Shown here: positions 30,422-39,163 of the stretch, one piece after another
Layout of the letters: each line of letters starts with the position of its first letter
Position numbering within the stretch: position 1 is the stretch's first letter
DNA from: Bradyrhizobium sp. sGM-13
Lineage (GTDB): Bacteria; Pseudomonadota; Alphaproteobacteria; Rhizobiales; Xanthobacteraceae
Assembly (NCBI RefSeq): GCF_018398875.1
Contig: NZ_JAGWDK010000006.1
Coordinates: forward strand, 298,889 to 362,888
Length of the DNA: 64,000 nt
Direction: 5' to 3'
Program-made: the position numbers and the translations under genes
The notes under the pieces: model-generated
The model's input: the letters and a program-made list of their open reading frames with translations, nothing else
Database searches by the model: none
Told to the model about the DNA's origin: nothing

Positions 30422-31144
30422 TCACCAAAGATAAAAGAAGGCAAAGATGAACACCCACACGAGGTCGACAAAGTGCCAGTAGAGGCCCATGATTTCGACG
30501 ATCTCGTAGTGTCCCTTTCTGCTCGTGAAGAAGCCGCGCCTTGCGACGTCGAAGTCTCCCCGCCAGACCTTTCGCGCGATGGCGATCAGGAAAATCACGC
30601 CGAACGTCACGTGAGTGCCGTGGAATCCGGTGATCATGAAAAAGCTTGCACCAAACTGCGGTGCACCCCAGGGATTTTCCCAGGGCCGCACGCCTTCCAT
30701 GATCAGCTTGGTCCATTCGAAGGCCTGCATTCCGACGAACGTTGCGCCAAGTGCCGCTGTGACCAGCATCAAGACTGCGGTTTTGACGCGATCGCGTCGG
30801 TAGCCGAAATTGACGGCCATCGCCATCGTCCCGCTGCTGCTTATCAGGACGAAGGTCATGATGGCGATCAGGATGAGGGGGATGTGATGTCCGCCAATCG
30901 TGAGGGCGAACACCTCGCTCGGATTCGGCCACGGCACGGTCGTGGACATTCGCGCCGTCATGTACGACAGCAGGAAGCAGCTAAAGATGAAGGTGTCGCT
31001 CAGGAGGAAGATCCACATCATGGCCTTCCCCCAAGAGACATTCTTGAAGGCGCGCTGATCCGACGACCAGTCGGCGGCGATACCCTTCCAGCCGGCAGTC
31101 TGCGCAGGCGATTTTCCAGGGTTTGTCAGCACCGTCTCTGCCAT
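30422..31144 (-). CDS. coxP: Cytochrome c oxidase subunit III (CoxP type)
   Basis: The 240-residue membrane protein has about five to seven helices and the subunit III motif ITGFHGTHVTFGVIFLIA, plus a final YWHFVDLVWVFIFAFFYLW segment that is highly typical. It would associate with subunit I and may support proton uptake. It is in line after coxO, which is itself subunit III-like. I use the names by analogy with the coxMNOP cluster of B. japonicum. Confidence 0.88.
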   Translation of the reverse strand: MAETVLTNPGKSPAQTAGWKGIAADWSSDQRAFKNVSWGKAMMWIFLLSDTFIFSCFLLSYMTARMSTTVPWPNPSEVFALTIGGHHIPLILIAIMTFVLISSSGTMAMAVNFGYRRDRVKTAVLMLVTAALGATFVGMQAFEWTKLIMEGVRPWENPWGAPQFGASFFMITGFHGTHVTFGVIFLIAIARKVWRGDFDVARRGFFTSRKGHYEIVEIMGLYWHFVDLVWVFIFAFFYLW

Positions 31145-31155
31145 CTGGTCTCTCC

Positions 31156-31860
31156 CTAGCTGAGCAGCCGGCGACAGATGTCGACGAAATCGTCGGTCCA
31201 GCCCGTCAACAGACCAAGCAAGACCAGCCAGACCAACAGCAGGAAATGCCAGTAGATCGTGCAGAGCTCCACACTCAGGCGCACCTGGGGCATCTCAGCG
31301 CCGCGCCACACCTTGGCAGTGGTTCTGCCGAGCGCCACCAGACCGCCCATCAGGTGCAACCCGTGCGCCGCTGTAATCATGTAGAAGAAGGAATTGGCTG
31401 GATTGGACGCGATGAAATAGCCCGCGGCCCTTAGCTGTTGCCACGCCAGCAGTTGCCCAACCAGGAATGTTACGGCAGACGCTCCCCCAGCGCACAGGCC
31501 GACGATTACACCGTCCATGTTGTTTCTGTGCGCGGCCACGTATGCCCATTGCAGCGCGACACTGCTTACGACCAGGACGCCAGTGTTGAACCACAGCAGC
31601 CCCGGCACGGGCAGCGCCCGCCAGTCCACCATGTTCATGCGCATGGAATAAGCGCTCATGAAGAGCGCGAATAACGAACTGGCGACCGCGAGAAACACTC
31701 CCAGTCCGATCTTCGCCGCCGGCAGGGTCATTGCTCCCGTGCCCGGGAAGTGATCGATCGAACCTTCTTCCAGCCAGGGTTTGGCTGTCAGCCGTTGCTG
31801 CGACAGCCACCATCCGATGATCACCGCTATCACAGCCATGAACAGGATGATGGCGCTCAC
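31156..31860 (-). CDS. coxO: Second subunit III-like oxidase protein (CoxO type)
   Basis: The 234-residue membrane protein has five or more helices and the subunit III stretch YMITAAHGLHLMGGLVALG with CTIYWHFLLLVWLVLLGLL near its end. The pattern parallels CoxP, so two subunit III-type proteins lie side by side. The start ATG overlaps the coxN stop in ATGA, which indicates translational coupling. The role is as an integral subunit of the same oxidase, by context. Confidence 0.85.
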   Translation of the reverse strand: MSAIILFMAVIAVIIGWWLSQQRLTAKPWLEEGSIDHFPGTGAMTLPAAKIGLGVFLAVASSLFALFMSAYSMRMNMVDWRALPVPGLLWFNTGVLVVSSVALQWAYVAAHRNNMDGVIVGLCAGGASAVTFLVGQLLAWQQLRAAGYFIASNPANSFFYMITAAHGLHLMGGLVALGRTTAKVWRGAEMPQVRLSVELCTIYWHFLLLVWLVLLGLLTGWTDDFVDICRRLLS

Positions 31861-33632
31861 GTCGCGGCTCCCTGGACGGCCCGTGTCGCCGGCGGCTGGT
31901 TCTGCGGAATGAAATCTTCCTTGGCACCTGGCACGCTGTAATCATACGCCCAGCGATAGACCACCGGGAGCTCCTTGCCCCAGTTGCCGTGTCCGGGCGG
32001 AGTCTCCGGCGTCTGCCACTCCAGTGTTGTCGCCCGCCATGGATTGCCTCCGGACGGACGGCCCTTGAAATAGCTCCAGACAAGATTGAACAGGAACACC
32101 ATCTGGGCGAAGCCCACGATCAAAGCCACAACGGTGATAAAAGCGTTGAGCGCATGGACCGACGGCGTGATGAACGTCGCTTCGCCAAGGTCGTGATAAC
32201 GGCGCGGGACTCCCTGCAGCCCAAGATAATGCATCGGGAAGAAGATCAGATAGGCACCGAGGAACGTGACCCAGAAATGAAACTTGCCCATCCAATCGTC
32301 CATCATCCGTCCCGTTACCTTGGGGTACCAATGATAGATCGCGCCCAGCACAACCATGATCGGCGCCACGCCCATCACCATGTGGAAATGCGCGACAACG
32401 AACATGGTATCCGAAAGCGGGACATCGACGACGACGTTACCGAGGAAGAGGCCGGTGAGCCCGCCGTTAACGAACGTGATGATGAAGCCGAGGGCAAACA
32501 GCATCGGGACTGTGAGATGAATGTCACCGCGCCACAGGGTCAGCACCCAGTTATAGACCTTGATGGCGGTGGGGATGGCGATGATGAGCGTCGTCGTGGC
32601 GAAGAAGAACCCGAAAGTCGGGTGCATGCCGCTCACATACATGTGGTGCGCCCATACGATGAAGCTGAGCGCGCCGATCGCCACGATCGCCCAAACCATC
32701 ATGCGATAGCCGAAGATGTTTTTTCGCGCATGCGTGCTGATCAGATCGGACACGATGCCGAAGGCCGGAAGTGCGACGATGTAGACCTCCGGGTGACCGA
32801 AGAACCAGAACAGGTGCTGGAACAGGATCGGGCTGCCGCCGCCATACTTCAACTGCTGACCCATCTCGACGAGGGCCGGCATGAAGAAACTGGTTCCCAG
32901 CAAGCGGTCGAACAGCATCATGACAGAGGCGACGAATAGCGCCGGGAAGGCCAGCAGCGCCATGACGGTTGCCGTGAAGATGCCCCACACCGTCAGGGGC
33001 ATGCGCATCAACGTCATGCCGCGCGTGCGCGCCTGCAGCACGGTTACCACGTAGTTCAGCCCGCCCATGGTGAAGCCGATGATGAACAGGATCAGGGAGG
33101 TCAACATGAGAATGATGCCCCAATCCTGTCCTGGAGTGCCGGAGAGAATCGCCTGCGGCGGGTAGAGCGTCCAGCCTGCACCGGTCGGGCCGCCGGGCAC
33201 GAAAAACGTCGAGGCCAGCACTAGGACCGCAAGCAGGTAGACCCAGTAGCTCAACATGTTCACATAGGGGAAGACCATGTCCCGGGCGCCGACCATCAGC
33301 GGGATCAGGTAGTTGCCGAAGCCTCCAAGGAACAACGCCGTGAGCAGGTAGATCACCATGATCATGCCGTGCATGGTGATGAACTGGAGGTATTGGTTCG
33401 CATCAATGAAGGAGAATGTGCCAGGAAATCCCAATTGCAGCCGCATCAGCCACGACAGCACCAAAGCCACTAGCCCGATTGCCGTCGCCGTCAGCGAGTA
33501 CTGGATGGCGATGACTTTGGCGTCCTGCGAAAAGACGTACTGCGTCCACCAGCTTTTGGGATGATAGAGCTCAACCTCCGGCACTTCGGCAGGCGGAACG
33601 TCTGCGATTCTGTCATACGGGACATCGACCAT
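31857..33632 (-). CDS. coxN: Cytochrome c oxidase subunit I (CoxN type)
   Basis: This is the catalytic subunit with heme a, heme a3 and CuB. The 591-residue protein has twelve or so membrane helices. Ligand motifs seen: ITMHGMIMVI (low-spin heme His), FWFFGHPEVYIVALPAFG (CuB His and cross-linked Tyr), VWAHHMYVSGM (two CuB His) and VAHFHMVMGV (heme ligands). HPEVY marks an A-type heme-copper oxidase. With subunit II carrying CuA, it accepts electrons from cytochrome c. The start ATG is 33632. Confidence 0.95.
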   Translation of the reverse strand: MVDVPYDRIADVPPAEVPEVELYHPKSWWTQYVFSQDAKVIAIQYSLTATAIGLVALVLSWLMRLQLGFPGTFSFIDANQYLQFITMHGMIMVIYLLTALFLGGFGNYLIPLMVGARDMVFPYVNMLSYWVYLLAVLVLASTFFVPGGPTGAGWTLYPPQAILSGTPGQDWGIILMLTSLILFIIGFTMGGLNYVVTVLQARTRGMTLMRMPLTVWGIFTATVMALLAFPALFVASVMMLFDRLLGTSFFMPALVEMGQQLKYGGGSPILFQHLFWFFGHPEVYIVALPAFGIVSDLISTHARKNIFGYRMMVWAIVAIGALSFIVWAHHMYVSGMHPTFGFFFATTTLIIAIPTAIKVYNWVLTLWRGDIHLTVPMLFALGFIITFVNGGLTGLFLGNVVVDVPLSDTMFVVAHFHMVMGVAPIMVVLGAIYHWYPKVTGRMMDDWMGKFHFWVTFLGAYLIFFPMHYLGLQGVPRRYHDLGEATFITPSVHALNAFITVVALIVGFAQMVFLFNLVWSYFKGRPSGGNPWRATTLEWQTPETPPGHGNWGKELPVVYRWAYDYSVPGAKEDFIPQNQPPATRAVQGAAT

Positions 33633-33717
33633 CGACTTACCTCCCGGTCGCTTCTTCCATCAGGGCGCGATCGGAGAGTCTTGCGCGCCCAATATATCTT
33701 CTTCGAAGCAGCGTTTC

Positions 33718-34551
33718 TTATTTGCCGCCGGATTCGTACGTTGCCCTTTTAACGGCGCTTCGGCCTGACAATTCCGCAAACGTCTTCTGCTTCTCCAGCC
33801 AGGCCCGATAGTCGCTCTCTTCGTCGACGATGACTTTGGCGCGCATCTGCGCGTGCGCAGCGCCGCATAATTCGGCGCAGAGAACATCAAACGTTCCGGT
33901 TCGGATCGGGGTCATCCAGAAATAGGTGACCATGCCCGGGACCATGTCCATCTTGGCGCGGAACTCGGGCACATAGAAATCGTGCAGCACATCAAGGGAG
34001 CGAAGCAAAACCTTGACCGGCTTCCCGACGGGCAGGTGCAAGTCGTCACTTGCGATGACAACGTCGTCCTGCCCATGCTTATCGTCGGGGTTCAAGCCCA
34101 TCGGGTTGTCGGAGCTGACGTAGCGAACATCGGTTGTACCCATCCGGCCGTCCTTGCCGGGGAGGCGGAAGCTCCAGTTCCATTGCTGGCCCATGACTTC
34201 GATTTCGGTAGCGTCTGCAGGAACCGTAACGAACTGGTGCCAGACCACCAGGCCGGGCGCCAACATGGCTCCAACGCCGATGGCGGTCCCTACTGTGAGC
34301 CACCACTCGAGCCTTTTGTTTTCGGGATTGTAGGCTGCCTGCCTTCCCTCCTTGTGATGGAAGCGGAAGACGCAATAGGCCATGAAAGCGATGACCGCGA
34401 AGAAGACCGCCCCGGTGATCCAGAAGGTTATGTTGATCGTGTCGTCAATGTAGCGCCAGTTGGTGGCGATCGGCGTCCACCACCACGGGCTGTAGATGTG
34501 AAACAGCACCGAGCCGACGGCGACCATAAGCAGTACGATAGCGACAGCCAT
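33718..34551 (-). CDS. coxM: Cytochrome c oxidase subunit II (CoxM type) with CuA site
   Basis: The 277-residue product has two N-terminal membrane segments (AIVLLMVAVGSVLFHIY and ITFWITGAVFFAVIAFMAYC) and a third hydrophobic patch near LTVGTAIGVGAMLAPGLVV, then a periplasmic cupredoxin domain. The CuA ligands are complete: His in VLHDFYVPEF and the CAELCGAAHAQM motif (C-x-E-x-C-x3-H-x2-M). It therefore receives electrons from cytochrome c, not quinol. It is the first gene of the cluster; the promoter should lie in 34552-35079. Confidence 0.94.
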   Translation of the reverse strand: MAVAIVLLMVAVGSVLFHIYSPWWWTPIATNWRYIDDTINITFWITGAVFFAVIAFMAYCVFRFHHKEGRQAAYNPENKRLEWWLTVGTAIGVGAMLAPGLVVWHQFVTVPADATEIEVMGQQWNWSFRLPGKDGRMGTTDVRYVSSDNPMGLNPDDKHGQDDVVIASDDLHLPVGKPVKVLLRSLDVLHDFYVPEFRAKMDMVPGMVTYFWMTPIRTGTFDVLCAELCGAAHAQMRAKVIVDEESDYRAWLEKQKTFAELSGRSAVKRATYESGGK

Positions 34552-35079
34552 CCCTCATTCCTCCTTGCCATCAAAGGCAACGGAGACGAATCAAAGGGCG
34601 GAGCCCGCATCTCTCTCGATGGCTGACTTCACATGCGCCATCGCAGTGCGTCTTGCCTCGCCCACTTTGACCGGTCGCGACATCCAAACGTGGCACCGAG
34701 CACACGTTACGACCGGTTCCATTCAGATCTGGGGCGTCAGAAATGAGGATGGTACGCGTCGGGGCTGTCGTCAATAGGTCACTTGAGCGTCGGACGCTGC
34801 GCGGATGCCGCGAGCTGCCCAGCGTCGGCTGCAATCGTTGATGATGACGCAGCGCGAAATGCCCGCGAACGTGCACAGTTCACCGAACCGTGAGCGCTGT
34901 CTGGGTACCATAGCGCTAAGCTTGTTGGGCAGGTCGCGACAAGTTTCGTCCGGCTAAGCTCCTTCGTTGGACCAGGGTTTGCCGTACTCGGCTCGGTCGC
35001 GTTCCCGCAGAGGGTGACACGCGTGCCTGGAAAGCGCGTCGTTTCGCCGCCGCGACTTTCAGCACGGGAGGGTGCGTCC
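34552..35079. other. Intergenic region upstream of coxM
   Basis: About 530 bp between two divergent genes. Short frames exist on both strands but none shows a ribosome site with a recognisable motif. I searched by eye for an FNR/FixK box (TTGAT-N4-ATCAA) and found no convincing one. It presumably holds the cox promoter and that of the DUF2189 gene. Confidence 0.4.
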
Positions 35080-35988
35080 ATGGCCACTGTGTATTCCGAC
35101 AATATCTCAAGAGTTGCACGGCACGTATTCGGCGACGCCGCCACATATCCCGTTCGTAAAATCAAACTATCCGACCTGCGCGAGGCGCTGCGCCTGGGCT
35201 GGGAAGACTTCAGCGCAATGCCAAGTCACGCGGTTGTCCTGTGCGTGATTTATCCCGTTCTCGGTATTTTCCTGTTCAGGCTGGTCCTTGGCTATTCGGT
35301 ATTGCCGCTGCTATTTCCGCTGGCAGCCGGGTTTGCCTTGATTGGACCCTTTGCCGCGATTGGTCTCTACGAGCTCAGCCGCCGCCGCGAGCGCGGCGAG
35401 GAAGTCGGCGCATGGGATGCATTTTCCGTGCTGCGCGCTCCGGCTTTCGGTGCCATGATCGAACTCGGCGTGCTCCTGCTCGTTCTGTTCGGGGCCTGGA
35501 TCGGCGCAGCGAACGCAATCTACGTTGAGATCTTCGGCCACGCTCCGGCCGCGAGCATCCCTGACTTTGCAACGCGCGTGCTGACGACGCCGGACGGATG
35601 GTCGCTCATCATCATTGGTTGCGGCGTCGGTTTTCTGTTCGCGGTCGTGGCGCTGTGCGTTAGCGTTGTGTCGTTTCCGTTGATGCTCGACCGCCATGCG
35701 ACTGCGATTGACGCGATCCGGACCTCGCTGCGGGTCGTGATGAAGAATCCGGTTGAAATGGCCGGATGGGGACTGATTGTTGCGGCGCTGCTGGTGCTTG
35801 GTTCGTTGCCGGTCTTCGTCGGTCTCGCGGTCGTTCTGCCGGTGCTTGGTCATGCCACCTGGCATCTGTACCGAAAAGTGGTGGAGCCGGATTCCAATCC
35901 GCCACAGCAACAGCCTCGCCTGCGGAAAGGGCACCGCTACGCGGCGGATTTCCCGGCCAATCTCTTCCCGTGGAGCCGCGAGCGCTAG
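35080..35988 (+). CDS. DUF2189-like integral membrane protein
   Basis: From ATG 35080 (GGAGGG upstream) the 302-residue product has a short cytoplasmic N-terminus (MATVYSDNISRVARHVFG) and about six membrane segments. Conserved DUF2189 features are LREALRLGWEDFSAMPSHA, PLAAGFALIGPFAAIGLYELSRRRE, and SFPLMLDRHATAIDAIRTSL near residue 210. Function is unknown; the proximity to a cox cluster suggests a respiratory or membrane context, but this is weak. Confidence 0.8.
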   Translation: MATVYSDNISRVARHVFGDAATYPVRKIKLSDLREALRLGWEDFSAMPSHAVVLCVIYPVLGIFLFRLVLGYSVLPLLFPLAAGFALIGPFAAIGLYELSRRRERGEEVGAWDAFSVLRAPAFGAMIELGVLLLVLFGAWIGAANAIYVEIFGHAPAASIPDFATRVLTTPDGWSLIIIGCGVGFLFAVVALCVSVVSFPLMLDRHATAIDAIRTSLRVVMKNPVEMAGWGLIVAALLVLGSLPVFVGLAVVLPVLGHATWHLYRKVVEPDSNPPQQQPRLRKGHRYAADFPANLFPWSRER

Positions 35989-36067
35989 CGCGTAACGGTG
36001 GAATAGAACGGCATATCGCGCCGTTGAGCGGCCTTCGCCCGTCGGGGGCCGCGCAGCGCCGCGGCTA

Positions 36068-36104
36068 ACCCGGGGTGACCGCGATCGCGTTCATCCCGGG
36101 GTGA
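36068..36104. repeat. Direct 11-bp repeat CCCGGGGTGAC, two copies
   Basis: Copies lie at 36068-36078 and 36094-36104, 26 bp apart, between the DUF2189 gene and the small membrane protein gene. No insertion sequence is present between them. It may be a scar or a pair of binding sites. Confidence 0.45.
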
Positions 36105-36131
36105 CGGACCATAAGCTTGCTTCATCAGGCT

Positions 36132-36362
36132 CTAGAAATTGGCCCCCGATACCAACAGGACTCCACCGAGGACCATAAGGAGAAGGCCCGGCCAATTCTC
36201 GCCAAGCCCCAAGAATCGCACGCTGCGCTGTGGCGGCTCCAACGTCTGGCGGGCCGGTCTGGCGGAATCCCGGCCGCTAAGCGGTCCCCGCCAAATAGTG
36301 GTGCGCGCCATATACAGGAGTCCGCCGATAACGAGGAGCGCGCCAAGTCCCATCAGGACCAT
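36132..36362 (-). CDS. Small two-helix membrane protein, unknown function
   Basis: The 76-residue product has an N-terminal hydrophobic helix (MVLMGLGALLVIGGLLYMA), a central charged loop of about 35 residues, and a second helix (WPGLLLMVLGGVLLVSG). AGAGG lies 5 nt before the ATG 36362, a good ribosome site. I do not recognise the family; the layout is like small DUF2905-type membrane proteins. Confidence 0.55.
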   Translation of the reverse strand: MVLMGLGALLVIGGLLYMARTTIWRGPLSGRDSARPARQTLEPPQRSVRFLGLGENWPGLLLMVLGGVLLVSGANF

Positions 36363-36496
36363 TACCGCCTCTCAATTCGTCGCCCCGCAAGGGTTGGACT
36401 CAAGCATCCAGGCTCAAAAAGGTTCCGGCCAAGCGCTGTGGTTTAGCGGGCCGGCCGCTCCGTACCACGTAATCCAGGTCTATGGGCACACGCCCG

Positions 36497-37240
36497 CTAG
36501 CCGACACGCCGAAACCGCAGATACGCCGCCACTCTTCCCTCGCGTTCGGCTTTGCGGCCGTAGCGCGTCATGGTGTAGCCGTCCCAGGGTTTTTGCCAGT
36601 CGGCGGCACGCTCGGCGGTCCAGACAAAATCCGGCGAGCGCATCAGATGCGCCAGCGTCCAGGCGCAGTAATCGTCGATGTCGCTGACGAAGCGGAATTC
36701 ACCGCCGTCCTTGAGAATGCGCGCCATCGCCTTCACCGTTGCGTCCTGCACGAAGCGCCGCTTCCAGTGCCGCCGCTTCGGCCAGGGATCGGGATGGATC
36801 AGGTCGATCCGCGTCAGCGAGCGCGGCGGCAGCCAGGCCAGCAATTCCGCGGCGTCGCCGGCATAGAGCCTGATATTGCCGATGTTGTGTGCTTCGATCT
36901 GCGTCAGGATCTTGGCCATGCCGTTTACATACGGCTCGCAGCCGATGAATCCGATGTTCTGATAGGCCTGCGCTTCCGCGATCAGATGTTCGCCGCCGCC
37001 GAACCCGATCTCGAGCCTGACATCCGTAGCTCGGCCATCGAACAGATCGGCAAGCCGCTCTGGCGCAGGCGTCGCAATGTCGAGCGCGAGATGCGGCAGC
37101 AGTTTGTCGATCAGGTCGGCCTGATGGATGCGGAGCTTGTGGCCCTTGCGGCGGCCGAAGAACGAACCGTGCGCATGCGTAGCCGCGCCGTCATCCGGCG
37201 GTGCGTCGCGGTCGCCGGTGTCGCGCGGGGCGGTCATCAT
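36497..37240 (-). CDS. trmB: tRNA (guanine-N7)-methyltransferase
   Basis: TrmB forms m7G46 in the variable loop of tRNA from SAM. The 247-residue product shows the class I methyltransferase glycine motif LEIGFGGGEHL (residues about 77-87), FIGCEPYVNGMAKILTQ, and the diagnostic substrate loop RIDLIHPDPWPKRRHWKRR (about 143-161). A long N-terminal stretch with FFGRRKGHKLR precedes the fold, as usual in Rhizobiales. The start overlaps the upstream peptidase stop by 4 bp (ATGA). Confidence 0.95.
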   Translation of the reverse strand: MMTAPRDTGDRDAPPDDGAATHAHGSFFGRRKGHKLRIHQADLIDKLLPHLALDIATPAPERLADLFDGRATDVRLEIGFGGGEHLIAEAQAYQNIGFIGCEPYVNGMAKILTQIEAHNIGNIRLYAGDAAELLAWLPPRSLTRIDLIHPDPWPKRRHWKRRFVQDATVKAMARILKDGGEFRFVSDIDDYCAWTLAHLMRSPDFVWTAERAADWQKPWDGYTMTRYGRKAEREGRVAAYLRFRRVG

Positions 37241-38364
37241 CGCAGCGTCTGATAGAGACGGTACAACAGCCGCGCCCTCGGCTCGATCGAGGAGACGTAC
37301 ATCTGCTCGTAATGGGTATGCGCGCCCCGGCCGTCGACGCCAAGGCCGTCGAGGGTTGCGGTATGCGGCGCTGTGAAATTGCCGTCGGAGCCGCCGCCGG
37401 TCGAGGTGTCGACCAGATCGAAGCCGATCTCCGCCGCAATCGCCCTGGCATGCTCGTAAAGCGCCGCGCCGGCATTGCTCTTTTCGTAAGGCGGACGGTT
37501 CAGCTCGCCGATCACCTTGACGGTGACGCCTGCGCTGCGCGATTTCAGATTGAGGATCTTCGCAACGAGTTCGTCGGAATCGGCCATCGTCGGCACGCGC
37601 AAATCGACCTCGGCATAGGCCTCTTCCGCGACTACGTTCGGCTTGGTGCCGCCGCGGACAACTCCGACATTGACGGTGATACCGCGTGCAAGATCGTTCA
37701 TCGCCTCCAGCGTTTGAATGACATTGCCGAGTTCGCGGATGGCGCTGCGGCCATCTTCCGGCCGGGTGCCGGCATGCGAGGGCACGCCCTTGATGAAGAC
37801 ATCGAAGCGACCGACGCCCTTGCGTCCGGTGACGATCTTGCCGCCGTCGCGTGCCGGTTCGGTGACCAGCACATATTTGGCCTTGCGGCCCTCGGCCTCG
37901 ATCAGCGCGCGCGAGGTCGGGCTGCCGATCTCTTCATCGGAGACATAGAGCTGCGTGATGCCGAGCGGCGGCCGCGCACTGTCGGTGCAGACTTGCCGAA
38001 ACGCATGATAGGCGAGATAGGCGCCGCCCTTCATGTCGTAGATGCCCGGGCCGAATGCGCTGTCACCCTCGATCCGGAATGGCAGCCGCTCGATGAAGCC
38101 AAGTGGATGCACCGTATCGAGATGGCTCAGTACCAGGATGCCCGGTTCGTCTCGTCCCCATAACGAGCGCGCCGCCAGGTGATCGCCGCAGCCGGAGTGG
38201 CCGGCGATCCGCTCCACCATCGCGGGCAGGCCGCGATAGCCTTCAGCGACGAGGTCGGCGAGCTTGTTGACCTGCTCAGGCGCTTCGGTCGGGCTCTCGA
38301 TTTCGACCCAGCGGCGAATGCCCTCGAGGATCGGCGCGGAATCGAAGGGATTTTTTATCGTCAT
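37237..38364 (-). CDS. M20-family metallopeptidase (carboxypeptidase G2-like)
   Basis: The 375-residue protein has the M20 metal site: SHLDTVHP with His and Asp, GIYDMKGG with bridging Asp, VSDEEIGS with the catalytic Glu pair, TEPA and a C-terminal His in GRGAHTHYEQ. It resembles the carboxypeptidase G2 subgroup, which cleaves C-terminal Glu or related groups; the exact substrate is unknown. No signal peptide is evident, so it is likely cytoplasmic. Its stop overlaps the trmB start, so the two are co-translated. In other Rhizobiales I would expect metK in this place. Confidence 0.87.
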   Translation of the reverse strand: MTIKNPFDSAPILEGIRRWVEIESPTEAPEQVNKLADLVAEGYRGLPAMVERIAGHSGCGDHLAARSLWGRDEPGILVLSHLDTVHPLGFIERLPFRIEGDSAFGPGIYDMKGGAYLAYHAFRQVCTDSARPPLGITQLYVSDEEIGSPTSRALIEAEGRKAKYVLVTEPARDGGKIVTGRKGVGRFDVFIKGVPSHAGTRPEDGRSAIRELGNVIQTLEAMNDLARGITVNVGVVRGGTKPNVVAEEAYAEVDLRVPTMADSDELVAKILNLKSRSAGVTVKVIGELNRPPYEKSNAGAALYEHARAIAAEIGFDLVDTSTGGGSDGNFTAPHTATLDGLGVDGRGAHTHYEQMYVSSIEPRARLLYRLYQTLR

Positions 38365-38486
38365 GTCGTATCCGATACGGTGTCATGTCCCGATGCGCAA
38401 TTGCACATCGTGGACCCGCGCCGATGCGGGCGCGAAATGACGGCATATTCCGGAATACGAAATTCTCAATCGGTGCGGGACAAAAA

Positions 38487-38912
38487 TCAACGCGGGTCCG
38501 GGCCGTCGCGCGACGCGATCTGCTCGACCAATTCGACGATGGAGCGGCGCATTTTGGAATCGGTGATGCGGGTGAACGCGCGTGTCAGCGCCAGCCCCTC
38601 CGATGTCGCGAGGAAATCGGACACGTAGGCCGGAGAGGCACCGTCGCCAAATCCGTCCGGATTCGCTATGCCGCTCGGCCCGCCATCGAACAGAAACGAC
38701 ACCGGCACCTGCAAAATCTCCGAGATTTGCTGCAGGCGGCTGGCGCCGACCCGGTTGGTGCCCTTTTCGTATTTCTGAACCTGCTGGAATGTGAGGCCGA
38801 GCGCTTCGCCCAGCTTTTCCTGACTCATGCCCAGCATGATGCGGCGCATCCGGACGCGGCTGCCGACATATTTGTCGACCGGATTGGGCGCTTTGGTGGA
38901 CATCTGCATCAC
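38487..38912 (-). CDS. praR: XRE-family regulator, PraR-like
   Basis: The 141-residue protein has an N-terminal Cro/CI helix-turn-helix (RVRMRRIMLGMSQEKLGEALG, then TFQQVQKYEKGTNRVGASRL, residues about 18-70). A variable region and a conserved C-terminus (LALTRAFTRITDSKMRRSIVE) follow. This arrangement and length fit PraR of Azorhizobium and Rhizobium, which represses attachment, quorum-sensing or reb genes. The name is by similarity from memory. It lies between lnt and the peptidase gene on the same strand. Confidence 0.75.
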   Translation of the reverse strand: MMQMSTKAPNPVDKYVGSRVRMRRIMLGMSQEKLGEALGLTFQQVQKYEKGTNRVGASRLQQISEILQVPVSFLFDGGPSGIANPDGFGDGASPAYVSDFLATSEGLALTRAFTRITDSKMRRSIVELVEQIASRDGPDPR

Positions 38913-39163
38913 TCCTAGGATTGCGCGCCGGGCATGAGGCAGTGGAAATTCGCAGTGGAAATTCTATGCCTCAGGCGCGCCGGTACCGTCATATCCTGCT
39001 CGGAGGATCGGGTAGAATTGCGGACGATCTGAGCAACGGAAGTGACTGGTTGTCGTTTTTGGCTTGCAAGCGCAGAAAGCGAATCACAGGCTGTCTGTCA
39101 ACTGGTGGAACCGCGCACGCAGCTTTTTTAGTAAACCCGTGACAACTCGGTCATGTGTAAATC
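38913..39163. other. praR upstream gap
   Basis: The 250-bp stretch between the lnt stop and the praR start carries no gene I can support. It has the imperfect direct repeat GCAGTGGAAATTC / CGCAGTGGAAATTCTATG at about 38940-38967. It probably holds the praR promoter. Confidence 0.35.

Noticed and set aside
34571..35165. Two minus-strand frames in the coxM upstream gap
   Set aside because: No ribosome site, no motif, and Arg/Ser/Cys-rich text typical of chance frames.
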